From an uncultured Alphaproteobacteria bacterium (GTDB taxonomy: Bacteria; Pseudomonadota; Alphaproteobacteria; RF32; CAG-239), in contig CAKQLF010000001.1 of the NCBI GenBank assembly GCA_934254585.1, positions 310,001 through 374,000 of the forward strand: a stretch of 64,000 nucleotides of DNA. The letters are read 5' to 3'. The notes beneath the pieces are model-generated. The model worked only from the letters and a program-made list of their open reading frames with translations. It was not told where the DNA came from and searched no databases. Of this stretch, positions 17,110-24,663 are shown in pieces. Numbering within the stretch: the stretch's first letter is position 1; each line of letters starts with the position of its first letter. Both the position numbers and the translations under genes were made by a program.

Positions 17110-18480
17110 ATGCAAGTGTTAAAAAAAATCAGCACAGTTTTATTGGCTTTATGGGTAGGCGGCTGCGGACTTATTGAAAAAAATGAGCAGATGCCGCAGC
17201 AAACGTTTAATTATCAGAACAGTATGCCGCAAAATATGGTGGAAACAACCGATTATTCGCATATTGATTTGGGCAATTCCGAAAGTTTCAGAGTCGCTAT
17301 GCTGCTGCCGTTGAGCGGTAAGGTCAGCGATATGGGACAAAATATGAAAAATGCCGCAATGATGGCCGTGGGTGATTTGAACAATAACAATTTAGTTGTG
17401 CAGTTTTATGATACGAAAAGTACGACCAGCGGCGCGCGAATCGCTGTTGAAAATGCTATAAATGCCAAAAGTAACTTAATTGTGGGGCCGCTTTTGGGTG
17501 AAGAAGTGGCGGCTATTGCCGAACCGGCAAAAAATGCCGATATTCCGGTTATTTCTTTTTCGACGGCTCCAAATGTGCTGCAAAACGGCGTTTATACAAT
17601 GGGACTCTTGAATGAAGAGCAAATTGAAAGAATTATCCGCTATGCCGTGGCGCAAGGCCGTTTGAAACTGGCCGTGGTGTTGCCGGATAATCAAAGCGGA
17701 ATCACAATGTTTAAGGCGGCAATGAATGCGGCGCAGTTGCACGGGGCAACAATTGTAAAAGCCGGATTTTATTCGCCGAACACAATGGATTTTACTAAGT
17801 TGGTTACGCAAATGGCCGGCGCGGAAAGAGTGAAAACTTCACAAATCAAAGGTAAGCCGGCTGACAAAAAAAATAATCTGCCGGAAAGCGAAACGGCTCC
17901 TCTGGATTTTGACGCTTTGTTGGTGCCGGAATTTGGTAATCGTCTGAAATCAATAACTTCAATGTTCAGTTATTATGATGTGGCGGCTCCGGAAGTTATG
18001 TTTTTGGGAACGTCGGTGTGGGGAAATACTAATTTAAGTAAGGAAACCGAACTTTACGGCGCGGTGTATCCGGTTATGTCAATGGTTAAGTTGGCGCATT
18101 TTAAGCAAAAATATGAAGAGATGTTTGGACAACGTTCTAACGATTTGAGTATTTTCGCCTATGACGCAGTGGCTTTGTCTTCGGCTTTGTCATATAAAAA
18201 CAGAGATGAGCTGAGCGAAGCCATAACTTCAATTGACGGATTTTATGGCTTGAGCGGAGCTTTCAGAATTTTTCCTAATGGTAAAAATGAGCACGGTTTG
18301 GATATTGTAAAAGTTTCGGCGGGCGGTCCGCAATTGTTGGAAAATGCTCCGAATAAGTTTTATTCAGCGAATCCGGCGTATGCACAAAATGCCGTGTTTG
18401 GTGATTATACGATGGAAATGCCGCAGATTTATGGTAAAAATGTTGATGAACTTCGGCAAATTTTGCTAAATGTGAGATAA
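17110..18480 (+). CDS. LpoA/LppC-like penicillin-binding protein activator, lipoprotein
   Basis: A 456-residue lipoprotein. The signal peptide ends in the lipobox VGGC with acylated Cys19, followed by a linker and an amino-acid-receptor-like periplasmic-binding fold (FRVAMLLPLSGKVSDMGQNM; GPLLGEEVAAIAEPA; ALLVPEFGNRL). This YraM/LppC family protein activates PBP1A in E. coli; in alphaproteobacteria it keeps only the receptor-like domain. The rsmI-yraN neighbourhood is the conserved location. GGGGAAAA precedes the ATG at 17110. Confidence 0.88.
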   Translation: MQVLKKISTVLLALWVGGCGLIEKNEQMPQQTFNYQNSMPQNMVETTDYSHIDLGNSESFRVAMLLPLSGKVSDMGQNMKNAAMMAVGDLNNNNLVVQFYDTKSTTSGARIAVENAINAKSNLIVGPLLGEEVAAIAEPAKNADIPVISFSTAPNVLQNGVYTMGLLNEEQIERIIRYAVAQGRLKLAVVLPDNQSGITMFKAAMNAAQLHGATIVKAGFYSPNTMDFTKLVTQMAGAERVKTSQIKGKPADKKNNLPESETAPLDFDALLVPEFGNRLKSITSMFSYYDVAAPEVMFLGTSVWGNTNLSKETELYGAVYPVMSMVKLAHFKQKYEEMFGQRSNDLSIFAYDAVALSSALSYKNRDELSEAITSIDGFYGLSGAFRIFPNGKNEHGLDIVKVSAGGPQLLENAPNKFYSANPAYAQNAVFGDYTMEMPQIYGKNVDELRQILLNVR

Positions 18481-18494
18481 GTTTGTTTTTTTGC

Positions 18495-18525
18495 TTGCAA
18501 TATCGTAAAATATCCTCATTATAAA
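18495..18525 (+). promoter_or_regulatory. Candidate promoter of the SRP RNA
   Basis: A good -10 TATAAA at 18520-18525, with TTGCAA at 18495-18500 as -35. The spacer is 19 bp, longer than usual. Start expected near 18533. Confidence 0.4.
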
Positions 18526-18538
18526 GAGGTATTTTGAT

Positions 18539-18624
18539 GAAGGGCTCAGGGTTGAAATGCCGCCAACTCGGTCAGGTTCGGAAGAAAGCAGCCGTAACGG
18601 ATATTTTGGGGTCTGAGTTCCTTC
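18539..18624 (+). ncRNA. ffs: Signal recognition particle RNA (small, 4.5S type)
   Basis: The conserved SRP domain IV loop GGTCAGGTTCGGAAGAAAGC and AGCAGCC are present, enclosed by a long imperfect helix whose ends pair GAAGG-CTCAG with CTGAG-CCTTC. It binds Ffh for co-translational targeting. It lies 25 nt before dnaX, a linkage common in bacteria. T-rich sequence follows (CTTGTTTTTGAGTTTTTT). Confidence 0.93.
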
Positions 18625-18648
18625 TCCTTGTTTTTGAGTTTTTTGAGA

Positions 18649-20358
18649 ATGGCTGATAATAATTCGCAATATGTCGCTTTGGCGCGTAAATATCGTCCGC
18701 AAACCTTTGAGGATTTGTTGGGGCAAGACGCTTTGGTGCAGACTTTGACTAACGCCATTCAAAACAATCGCTTGCACCACGCCTATATTTTAACCGGAAT
18801 CCGCGGTGTCGGAAAAACCACAACCGCACGTTTGATTGCCCGCGCTATTAATTGTACAGGAACAGACGGCAAAGGCGGACCGACAATTCATCCTTGCGGA
18901 GAATGTGAAAATTGTAAAGCTATTGCCGCTGACCGACATATTGATGTGATTGAACTTGATGCGGCTTCAAAAACCGGTGTTGATGATATGCGCGAGATTT
19001 TGGACGGCGTTCGTTATAAGCCGACATTGGCGCGCTATAAAGTTTATATTATCGATGAAGTTCATATGCTTTCTAAAAGCGCGTTTAACGCTTTGTTGAA
19101 AACTCTTGAAGAGCCGCCGGCTCACGTTATGTTTATTTTCGCAACTACGGAAATTCGCAAAGTGCCGGTGACAATTTTGTCACGTTGTCAGCGTTTTGAT
19201 TTGCAGCGAATCAATATCGAAACTTTGGTTAAGCTTTTTCATAAAGTTTTGACGGCAGAAAAAATTGAAGCTGATGACGAGGCGTTGAATATGGTGGCTC
19301 GGGCGGCCGATGGATCGGCGCGTGACGGGCTATCTATGTTGGATCAGGCCATTGTTTTGGGAAATGGCAAAATTACAGCTGCTACGGTGAAAAATATGTT
19401 GGGTTTGGCCGACAGACAGCAAACATTTGCACTGTATGAAAAACTATTGGAAGGTAATGTCGCCGGAGTTTTGCAAATTTTGCAGCAACTATATACTGAT
19501 GGGGCAACGCCGATGTTGATTATTCAAGATTTGGTGGATATTACTCATTTGTTGGCTAAAGTGAAAATTGTTCCGGATTTTATAAATGACGCGTCGTTGG
19601 GCGAAACCGATAGGGAAATGTGCAAAAAATTAAATTCTTCGCCGATAGCCATTCTTTCTAAAGTTTGGCAGATGCTGATAAAAGGAATAAGCGAACTGCA
19701 ATATGCAAACGTGCAAATAGATGCGTTGGAAATGATACTTATCCGGATTGCCTATTCAGCAAATATGCCGACTCCTGCAGAACTTCTGAAGGAATTAAAA
19801 AAAAAATCAAGACTGACTAATAATACGGCCGAAAGAAAAGTTAATCTTACAAACTCAACCACGTTAGCCGCCGATGATGCGCACATTACTTCTGATTTGA
19901 CGGAGCACGAGGGGTTTGAACTGGCTTCAACCGATGATTTAGTAAAACTGCTTAATGCCAAGCGGCAAATGCTTTTGCTTTATGCGGTTAAAAATGATAT
20001 GTCTTTCAAAGAATTTACCGAAGGTCGTATGCGTATTGCCCTTTCGGAAAAAGCCGATAAAGATTTGATAGCAAATTTGCGAAAGTTCTTGGCGAAAGAA
20101 ACCGGTGTTTCGTGGGTGATTGATATTGATTATGAGCCTTTAGGTGAAACTCTGGCGTTTAAAGAAACAAAAGAGTTGGAGCGGGACAAGAAAAATATCT
20201 CTGAATATCCGTTAGTAAAAGCTATACTTAGCGAATTTAATGGTGCTAAAATAGAAACCGTTATCCGGAAGGCGGTGGAAGAGGCCGAAGACGATGAGGC
20301 TGCTGAATTTAATGTTCCGGAAGAAAATTCTGAAACTTATGATGATGAGGAAAATTAA
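18649..20358 (+). CDS. dnaX: DNA polymerase III subunits gamma/tau
   Basis: A 569-residue clamp-loader ATPase. Walker A GIRGVGKTTTAR near residue 50, a four-Cys Zn module ending CGECENC, DEVH, and the sensor region FATTEIRKVPVTILSRCQ are all present. The C-terminal tau part is acidic and low in conservation. Codons 383-386 contain ten consecutive A (19797-19806), and both other frames stop within six codons, so a gamma-sized product of about 387 residues can arise by slippage. ATG 18649 is preferred over 18628 because family N-termini begin just before QYVALARKYRPQ. The stop abuts ybaB. Confidence 0.97.
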   Translation: MADNNSQYVALARKYRPQTFEDLLGQDALVQTLTNAIQNNRLHHAYILTGIRGVGKTTTARLIARAINCTGTDGKGGPTIHPCGECENCKAIAADRHIDVIELDAASKTGVDDMREILDGVRYKPTLARYKVYIIDEVHMLSKSAFNALLKTLEEPPAHVMFIFATTEIRKVPVTILSRCQRFDLQRINIETLVKLFHKVLTAEKIEADDEALNMVARAADGSARDGLSMLDQAIVLGNGKITAATVKNMLGLADRQQTFALYEKLLEGNVAGVLQILQQLYTDGATPMLIIQDLVDITHLLAKVKIVPDFINDASLGETDREMCKKLNSSPIAILSKVWQMLIKGISELQYANVQIDALEMILIRIAYSANMPTPAELLKELKKKSRLTNNTAERKVNLTNSTTLAADDAHITSDLTEHEGFELASTDDLVKLLNAKRQMLLLYAVKNDMSFKEFTEGRMRIALSEKADKDLIANLRKFLAKETGVSWVIDIDYEPLGETLAFKETKELERDKKNISEYPLVKAILSEFNGAKIETVIRKAVEEAEDDEAAEFNVPEENSETYDDEEN

Positions 20359-20679
20359 ATGTTAAATATTCAAGGAATTATGAAACAAGCTCAACAAATG
20401 CAACGTAAAATGCAAGAAACTCAGGCTAAATTGGCGCAAGAAGAAAAAGAGGGCGTTAGCGGCGGTAATTTAGTGAAAGTTGTGCTTAACGGTAAGTCGG
20501 AAATGAAAAAAATCAGCATAGACAAGTCGTTGATGAACGCTGAAGAAGTTGATGTTTTAGAAGATTTAATTTTGGCCGCTTACAACGACGCTCATCAAAA
20601 AGTTGACGCGATGATGGAAGAGGGTATGAAAGAAGCGACAAACGGTATCGGCTTGGGTGGTTTGAAACTTCCTTTCTAA
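20359..20679 (+). CDS. ybaB: YbaB/EbfC nucleoid-associated protein
   Basis: A 106-residue dimeric DNA-binding protein. N-terminal helix IQGIMKQAQQMQRKMQETQA and the KVVLNGKSEMKKISID strand pair match the family. It follows dnaX with no gap and precedes recR, the conserved dnaX-ybaB-recR trio linked to recombinational repair. Confidence 0.95.
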   Translation: MLNIQGIMKQAQQMQRKMQETQAKLAQEEKEGVSGGNLVKVVLNGKSEMKKISIDKSLMNAEEVDVLEDLILAAYNDAHQKVDAMMEEGMKEATNGIGLGGLKLPF

Positions 20680-20691
20680 AGAAGTTGAGGC

Positions 20692-21291
20692 GTGGCTGTG
20701 CAAGGTAAGGAAATTGAAAAACTGACTAAAATTATTGCCAAACTTCCGGCGTTGGGTACACGTTCGGCGCGACGCATTGTTTTGCAACTGTTAAAGAAAA
20801 AAGAAAGCACTTTATTGCCGCTGATAGAGGCTCTGCAAGAGGTGTCGGACAAGGTTAAAAAGTGTCCGATTTGCGGAAATTTTGACACGGCCGAACCTTG
20901 TTCTGTTTGTCAAGATACGGCGCGGGACAGAGAAACTATTTGTGTTGTGCAAGATGTGGCCGATTTGTGGGCAATGGAACGTGTCGGACTTTATCGGGGG
21001 CAATATCACGTTTTAGGGGGAATCCTTTCGGCATTGGACGGGGTTGTTCCCGAAGATTTAAATATGGATAGTCTGTTTGCTCGTTTGCAAAATGGGGTGG
21101 TTAAAGAGGTTATTCTCGCTTTGCCGGCAACAATTGACGGACAGATTACCGCTCATTATATGTTGTCGCGTTTGAAGGAATTTCCGGTTAAGGTTACCAC
21201 CTTGGCGCAGGGAATTCCGGTTGGCGCGGAACTTGACTATATGGACGATGGCACTATACAATTGGCACTGTCTGCCCGCAAGGAATTATAA
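20692..21291 (+). CDS. recR: Recombination mediator RecR
   Basis: A 199-residue RecFOR-pathway protein that helps load RecA on gapped DNA. Order seen: helix-hairpin-helix LPALGTRSARRIVLQLL, four-Cys zinc finger CPICGNFDTAEPCSVCQD, Toprim segment ETICVVQDVADLWAME, and the C-terminal YHVLGGILSALDGV. The first GTG (20692) has GAGG too close to it; a GTG at 20698 sits seven bases from GAGG and may be the real start. Confidence 0.96.
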   Translation: MAVQGKEIEKLTKIIAKLPALGTRSARRIVLQLLKKKESTLLPLIEALQEVSDKVKKCPICGNFDTAEPCSVCQDTARDRETICVVQDVADLWAMERVGLYRGQYHVLGGILSALDGVVPEDLNMDSLFARLQNGVVKEVILALPATIDGQITAHYMLSRLKEFPVKVTTLAQGIPVGAELDYMDDGTIQLALSARKEL

Positions 21292-21293
21292 AA

Positions 21294-21328
21294 ATAAGCT
21301 CGCAAGGCTGGCTGCCAAGCGAGCTTAT
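21294..21328. terminator. Intrinsic hairpin between recR and the pilin gene
   Basis: A perfect 10-bp stem ATAAGCTCGC / GCGAGCTTAT with a 15-nt loop between two convergent stops. Flanking T-runs are poor on the plus strand and short (TTTTAT) on the minus strand, so it may act weakly in both directions. Confidence 0.55.
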
Positions 21329-21334
21329 CAGTAA

Positions 21335-22015
21335 TTATAAATCTGTGAAAGCAATGCCAAAATAACAATCGTTATCTTTGCAATTACAATGTTCGGCCAC
21401 AATATCAGGCGGAATTGGTAGAGGTGTTATATCATCTTCCGTTTCCCCATACTCTTCATCTATAATACGGTTATTGCAAACGATTAGCCATTTGTGATCA
21501 TAATCGGGGAAAGGGGCATTAAACCAACAGTCAGAAGGGTATAAGTTTATATCTCCGTCAGGTGAGATTTGTATACCTATTACAGTATCAGAACCTTTAG
21601 CCCAATCTAGGGAACCCAAAGCCATACAGGCTTCGCGTGGTATGTTATAATATTCAATATTAATGGATTTTTCATTTATATGATGTTCATACCATGTATT
21701 TAATGGAATACCTATATGTAATTCCCCGCCAAACGGATTTTTTAGGAATATATCACCAATCATATCCTCGGAAATTATGCCTAAAGATTTCAAAAGGTTC
21801 ATATCATCTTCGTCAGAAGAATTCATATAATCTAATCCCTTTTGGTTAGCGAAAGCTGTGAATGCGTTGTGGGTAATTTGCTCTATTTGTTCAATGGTTT
21901 TGTTGATTTTCCATTTGGTCATTGCCTTGGAATAACCGGCGATTCCGGCAACGCTCAAAACACCGATGATGGCCAGAACTCCCAGCATTTCAATCATACT
22001 TCGTCCGCACTGCAC
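21335..22015 (-). CDS. Pilin-like protein with type IV prepilin N-terminus (copy 1)
   Basis: A 226-residue protein with a type III signal: QCG|RSMIEMLGVLAIIGVL, Glu at +5 of the mature form and a 20-residue hydrophobic helix, as in type IV pilins and pseudopilins. The remainder is globular, acidic, with Cys at the end (CNCKDNDCYF). The start is uncertain: the frame is open to 22711 through repeat sequence; the GTG at 22015 gives the shortest sensible leader but has no SD. No pilus assembly genes are near. The 5' codons are inside a large inverted repeat. A second pilin-like gene is at 58125. Confidence 0.75.
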   Translation of the reverse strand: MQCGRSMIEMLGVLAIIGVLSVAGIAGYSKAMTKWKINKTIEQIEQITHNAFTAFANQKGLDYMNSSDEDDMNLLKSLGIISEDMIGDIFLKNPFGGELHIGIPLNTWYEHHINEKSINIEYYNIPREACMALGSLDWAKGSDTVIGIQISPDGDINLYPSDCWFNAPFPDYDHKWLIVCNNRIIDEEYGETEDDITPLPIPPDIVAEHCNCKDNDCYFGIAFTDL

Positions 22016-22107
22016 GCCATCTGCTAGGAATTTTTGCGCTCGTGTACTTCTTTTGTACACGTCGCTTAAAAATACCGTCGTATCTGGTGCACATTGTGGA
22101 CGAAGAC
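21998..22107. repeat. Large imperfect inverted repeat covering the pilin 5' end
   Basis: Centred near 22051. The core CGTGTAC-N7-GTACACG (22041-22061) is flanked by ATTTTT/AAAAAT and outer arms CTTCGTCC...TGCAC (21998-22015) and GTGCA...GGACGAAG (22088-22105). The outer 20-nt arms match at 15 of 20 positions. The left arm is also the coding sequence for the Cys-Gly-Arg-Ser of the prepilin. Confidence 0.7.
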
Positions 22108-22142
22108 TTATAATATGGTTTGTCTGTTTGGTCACTACTTGC

Positions 22143-22187
22143 GCTTTTCTCACTCGTGTACTACTCTGTACACGTCGTTCGAAAAGC
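22143..22187. repeat. Second copy of the CGTGTAC hairpin
   Basis: CGTGTAC-N6-GTACACG at 22155-22174 with an outer stem GCTTTTC/GAAAAGC at 22143-22149 and 22181-22187. Same core and spacing as the hairpin at 22041-22061, 113 bp away and in the same orientation. Confidence 0.7.
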
Positions 22188-22603
22188 ACGGCGTATTGAC
22201 GCAGCACGGCATCCAAACCCTTGAATGTGATGTTGTTTAAAACCTCGCCCTCAGTAGCCACCAAAGGAAGGACTTTTATACCTCTCAACAAATAATAAAA
22301 GCAGTAATGCGCCGTTCGTTTTGCGCCGGCGTAGAGAGTGCTACACCAAGCAAAAAGAGCAAGCAGGACAAATTTTATTGTTTGCCCCAAGGGTCTGCCG
22401 ACACATCGGCATTTAATACACGCGTTCGGCTTGCCAATACTGGTGGTATTGTCTGCGCCTCTCTTGTTATATCTGCCGCGTGTCAGGCAGATTGAGAAAT
22501 ATAAAAGTCCTTCCTTTGATGGCTTATTGGTTGCAGACTTGTCTGCAGGTGAGTGGTAATTAAACAACTTGTAACAAATACTAAGCCAACACCTCCAGCT
22601 ACC

Positions 22604-22726
22604 GTCATTCTCGGGCTTGTCCCGAGAATCTTGTGCGAACCGACACTTATGTAATAATAAGGCAAATTTATTGACTAGGTTAGTACCTTGTTGCAACAAG
22701 ATTCTAGGCACAGGGCCTATAATGAC
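22604..22726. repeat. 123-bp element with 31-bp terminal inverted repeats
   Basis: Left arm 22604-22634 begins GTCATTCTCGGGCTTGTCCC and ends AGAATCTTGT; right arm 22696-22726 is its inverted counterpart, ending AATGAC. The two agree at about 23 of 31 positions, with complete agreement over the outer six and the inner ten. No open frame of note inside. It resembles a MITE or REP-type element; the GTCAT ends also occur in the repeat at 11031. Confidence 0.75.
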
Positions 22727-23145
22727 TGGTGCTAGAATTGCTTGCTTTGTGCCGCCTGCCAGTTTCGTGCTGTGCTTGTTATTTTTTAATATGTCATTTT
22801 TTCTGAAAAAACTTGCAAAAACGTCTGTAGCGGCAGAAAATATGCCTTTAATCAGACATTTAGGATTTGCAGAGAGAGAGAGAGACCTTTTGATTGCTTA
22901 TTTTTCATCTTTCTTTCCTCATAAAATTAGGTTGTTACATTTATATGCTAGTCATTAAAAATATAAATGTAAAGTAAAAATTGGATAAAGCCGGTTTTTC
23001 TTATGTACTAGTTTGTATACTGCGAAAAAATCTTACTTCACATTAAGCGCATTATTCGCATTGCTTTATATGATTGCCACTGTTTTGTTTTTAGTTTGTG
23101 CCGGTTGCAATAAAAATCTTAAAGAATGTTTTTTGTACAAAATTC
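22727..23145. other. Non-coding stretch
   Basis: No convincing gene on either strand. It contains an (AG)7 tract at 22871-22884 and AT-rich sequence. Short open frames here lack SD sites and have implausible composition. A TTTTGTACAAAA palindrome lies at 23132-23143, just before the promoter of the next gene. Confidence 0.6.
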
Positions 23146-23173
23146 TTGCTATTTGGCAAAAACGTTATATAAT
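23146..23173 (+). promoter_or_regulatory. Candidate promoter of the gene at 23216
   Basis: TTGCTA, 16 bp, then a consensus TATAAT at 23168-23173. The transcript would begin near 23180, giving a 36-nt AT-rich leader without SD. Confidence 0.5.
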
Positions 23174-23215
23174 CACTACATCATTTATATTATTCATTTT
23201 TTAAATTATTATTTT

Positions 23216-23932
23216 ATGGAACATGTTAATCATTTTGCCGAGACTAATGCCGATGACAAATTGAAATCTATGATTTTGGATTGTATGTCTGCTACATCGC
23301 TTGGAGTTTATGATGCCGAAAAGGTTATTTTACAGCTGCCGATTTGTGCCAGAGCTCCGCTTTTGGCCTTGTATTTTATGAGAATACGAGGAATTGTGAA
23401 GGATCGTACAGATAAACATCTTCGTTTTGTGCTGCTGTTGTCTTTGTTTCAGGTCGCCGTGCGGATTTTTGAACGCCATGTGCTTTACGGTATTTCAAAT
23501 CGCTTTATTGGAATTGACCGTTTTGATAACAAGAATGTGAAACAGCTTATTACAAATTTGGAAATAAGACAGCAAACCAACACTTTTGAGCTGGATTCGG
23601 TTATTGACAACAATCCTTATTACAAAGAGGTTTTGTATGATGTGAAGTATAATAATGCTCTCATCAGCTACATGGTAAAAGCGACAGTATCTGATTATTT
23701 TGTAAAGAAAGTTATGCAATTTGTTGCTTTGTATGCTCAGGATGTGCAAACTTTTTATTCTATGGATGTGCAAACTTTTTATGTGCGTACTAATCCATCG
23801 ATTTGCGATGAACAATTGTATAAACAATCTTGGATAAAATTCAAGCTACTGACTGTTAAAAGTTTGTTTTTCTTGAATGATTTGAGTGAAAAAGAGTTTG
23901 CTGAATTTTTTGAAAATTACAGCTTGCGTTAA
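23216..23932 (+). CDS. Hypothetical cytoplasmic protein
   Basis: A 238-residue protein I do not recognise. It is helix-rich, with no signal peptide; a hydrophobic segment lies around residues 62-84 (RFVLLLSLFQVAV). A 24-nt tandem duplication makes DVQTFYSMDVQTFYV near residue 180. The start at 23216 (MEHVNHF) fits the promoter upstream but has no SD. Single-gene unit with its own terminator. AT-rich like the orphan genes at 4525 and 59083. Confidence 0.6.
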   Translation: MEHVNHFAETNADDKLKSMILDCMSATSLGVYDAEKVILQLPICARAPLLALYFMRIRGIVKDRTDKHLRFVLLLSLFQVAVRIFERHVLYGISNRFIGIDRFDNKNVKQLITNLEIRQQTNTFELDSVIDNNPYYKEVLYDVKYNNALISYMVKATVSDYFVKKVMQFVALYAQDVQTFYSMDVQTFYVRTNPSICDEQLYKQSWIKFKLLTVKSLFFLNDLSEKEFAEFFENYSLR

Positions 23933-23935
23933 AAA

Positions 23936-23982
23936 TAAATCCCTTGTTTCTAAAATATGGAAACTGGGGATTTAATTTTTTT
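23936..23982 (+). terminator. Terminator after the gene at 23216
   Basis: AAATCCC-tt-GTTTC pairs with GAAAC-tg-GGGATTT, followed by AATTTTTTT. Confidence 0.75.
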
Positions 23983-24129
23983 AGAATCCGAAAAATTAAT
24001 AAAACTTTACATTGTGAATTATTTGAAAAAAATTTTATAAGGCTATCTGATTGTTTTTTCAGAGGCTTTTATTTTTATCTTTATATTTTTTTAGAACAAA
24101 TTTGGAACAGTTAATAAAATACTAAAAAA

Positions 24130-24164
24130 TCCCATTGAATCCCATAAATTACCGTGTTATACCA
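24130..24164. promoter_or_regulatory. MraZ operator: four boxes at 10-bp spacing
   Basis: TCCCA at 24130-24134 and 24140-24144, then TACCG at 24150 and TACCA at 24160. On the minus strand the boxes read TGGTA, CGGTA, TGGGA, TGGGA, each separated by 5 nt. Known MraZ sites are tandem TGGGN boxes with 5-nt spacers upstream of mraZ, which autorepresses the dcw operon. Confidence 0.7.
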
Positions 24165-24195
24165 TAGGTAGTGATTAACCCGAAAGGAATCTGAG

Positions 24196-24663
24196 ATGAG
24201 AAAAATTTTTCTCTTTATGGATACCATAACCAACAAAGTAGACGCCAAAGGACGCGTCTCTTTGCCGTCAGATTACCGCGCAATCGTTAAAGAACTATCA
24301 ACAGAAATTGTTTGCTATCGTAGTTTGAACGCTCCGTGCATAGAGGGTTGTTTGGAAGATACTTTGGATAAGCTGGCAACGGAAATTGAAAATTCTACAG
24401 ATTTCTTTTCGGAAACCCAAGATAATTTGACTAACTTGATTTTTGGTGATGCCAAGCGTTTTGCGTTTGACAGCACCGGACGAATCGTTTTAACCGAAAA
24501 ACTTTTGCAACACGCACAAATCAGCGACACGGCGGTGTTTGTGGGTAAGGGTCGAAAGTTCCAGATTTGGAATCCTGAAAATTGGGCAAAAGAAGAAGCT
24601 CGTATTCGGGCCGAAGTAATGAAAAATCGTCCGGTTTTGAAGCAAAACAAGGAGGCGGATTGA
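24196..24663 (+). CDS. mraZ: Transcriptional regulator MraZ
   Basis: A 155-residue AbrB-like DNA-binding protein with the two tandem family repeats: DAKGRVSLPSDYR near residue 16 and FDSTGRIVLTEKLL near residue 94. AAAGGAATCTGAG precedes the ATG at 24196. First gene of the mraZ-rsmH-ftsL-ftsI operon; its stop overlaps the rsmH start by one base. Its likely own operator lies 30-65 nt upstream. Confidence 0.95.
   Translation: MRKIFLFMDTITNKVDAKGRVSLPSDYRAIVKELSTEIVCYRSLNAPCIEGCLEDTLDKLATEIENSTDFFSETQDNLTNLIFGDAKRFAFDSTGRIVLTEKLLQHAQISDTAVFVGKGRKFQIWNPENWAKEEARIRAEVMKNRPVLKQNKEAD

Noticed and set aside
22871..22884. (AG)7 tract as a phase-variation switch
   Set aside because: It is not within or directly upstream of a credible gene.
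22617..22958. A 113-codon plus-strand frame
   Set aside because: It starts inside the inverted-repeat element, lacks an SD and has implausible composition.
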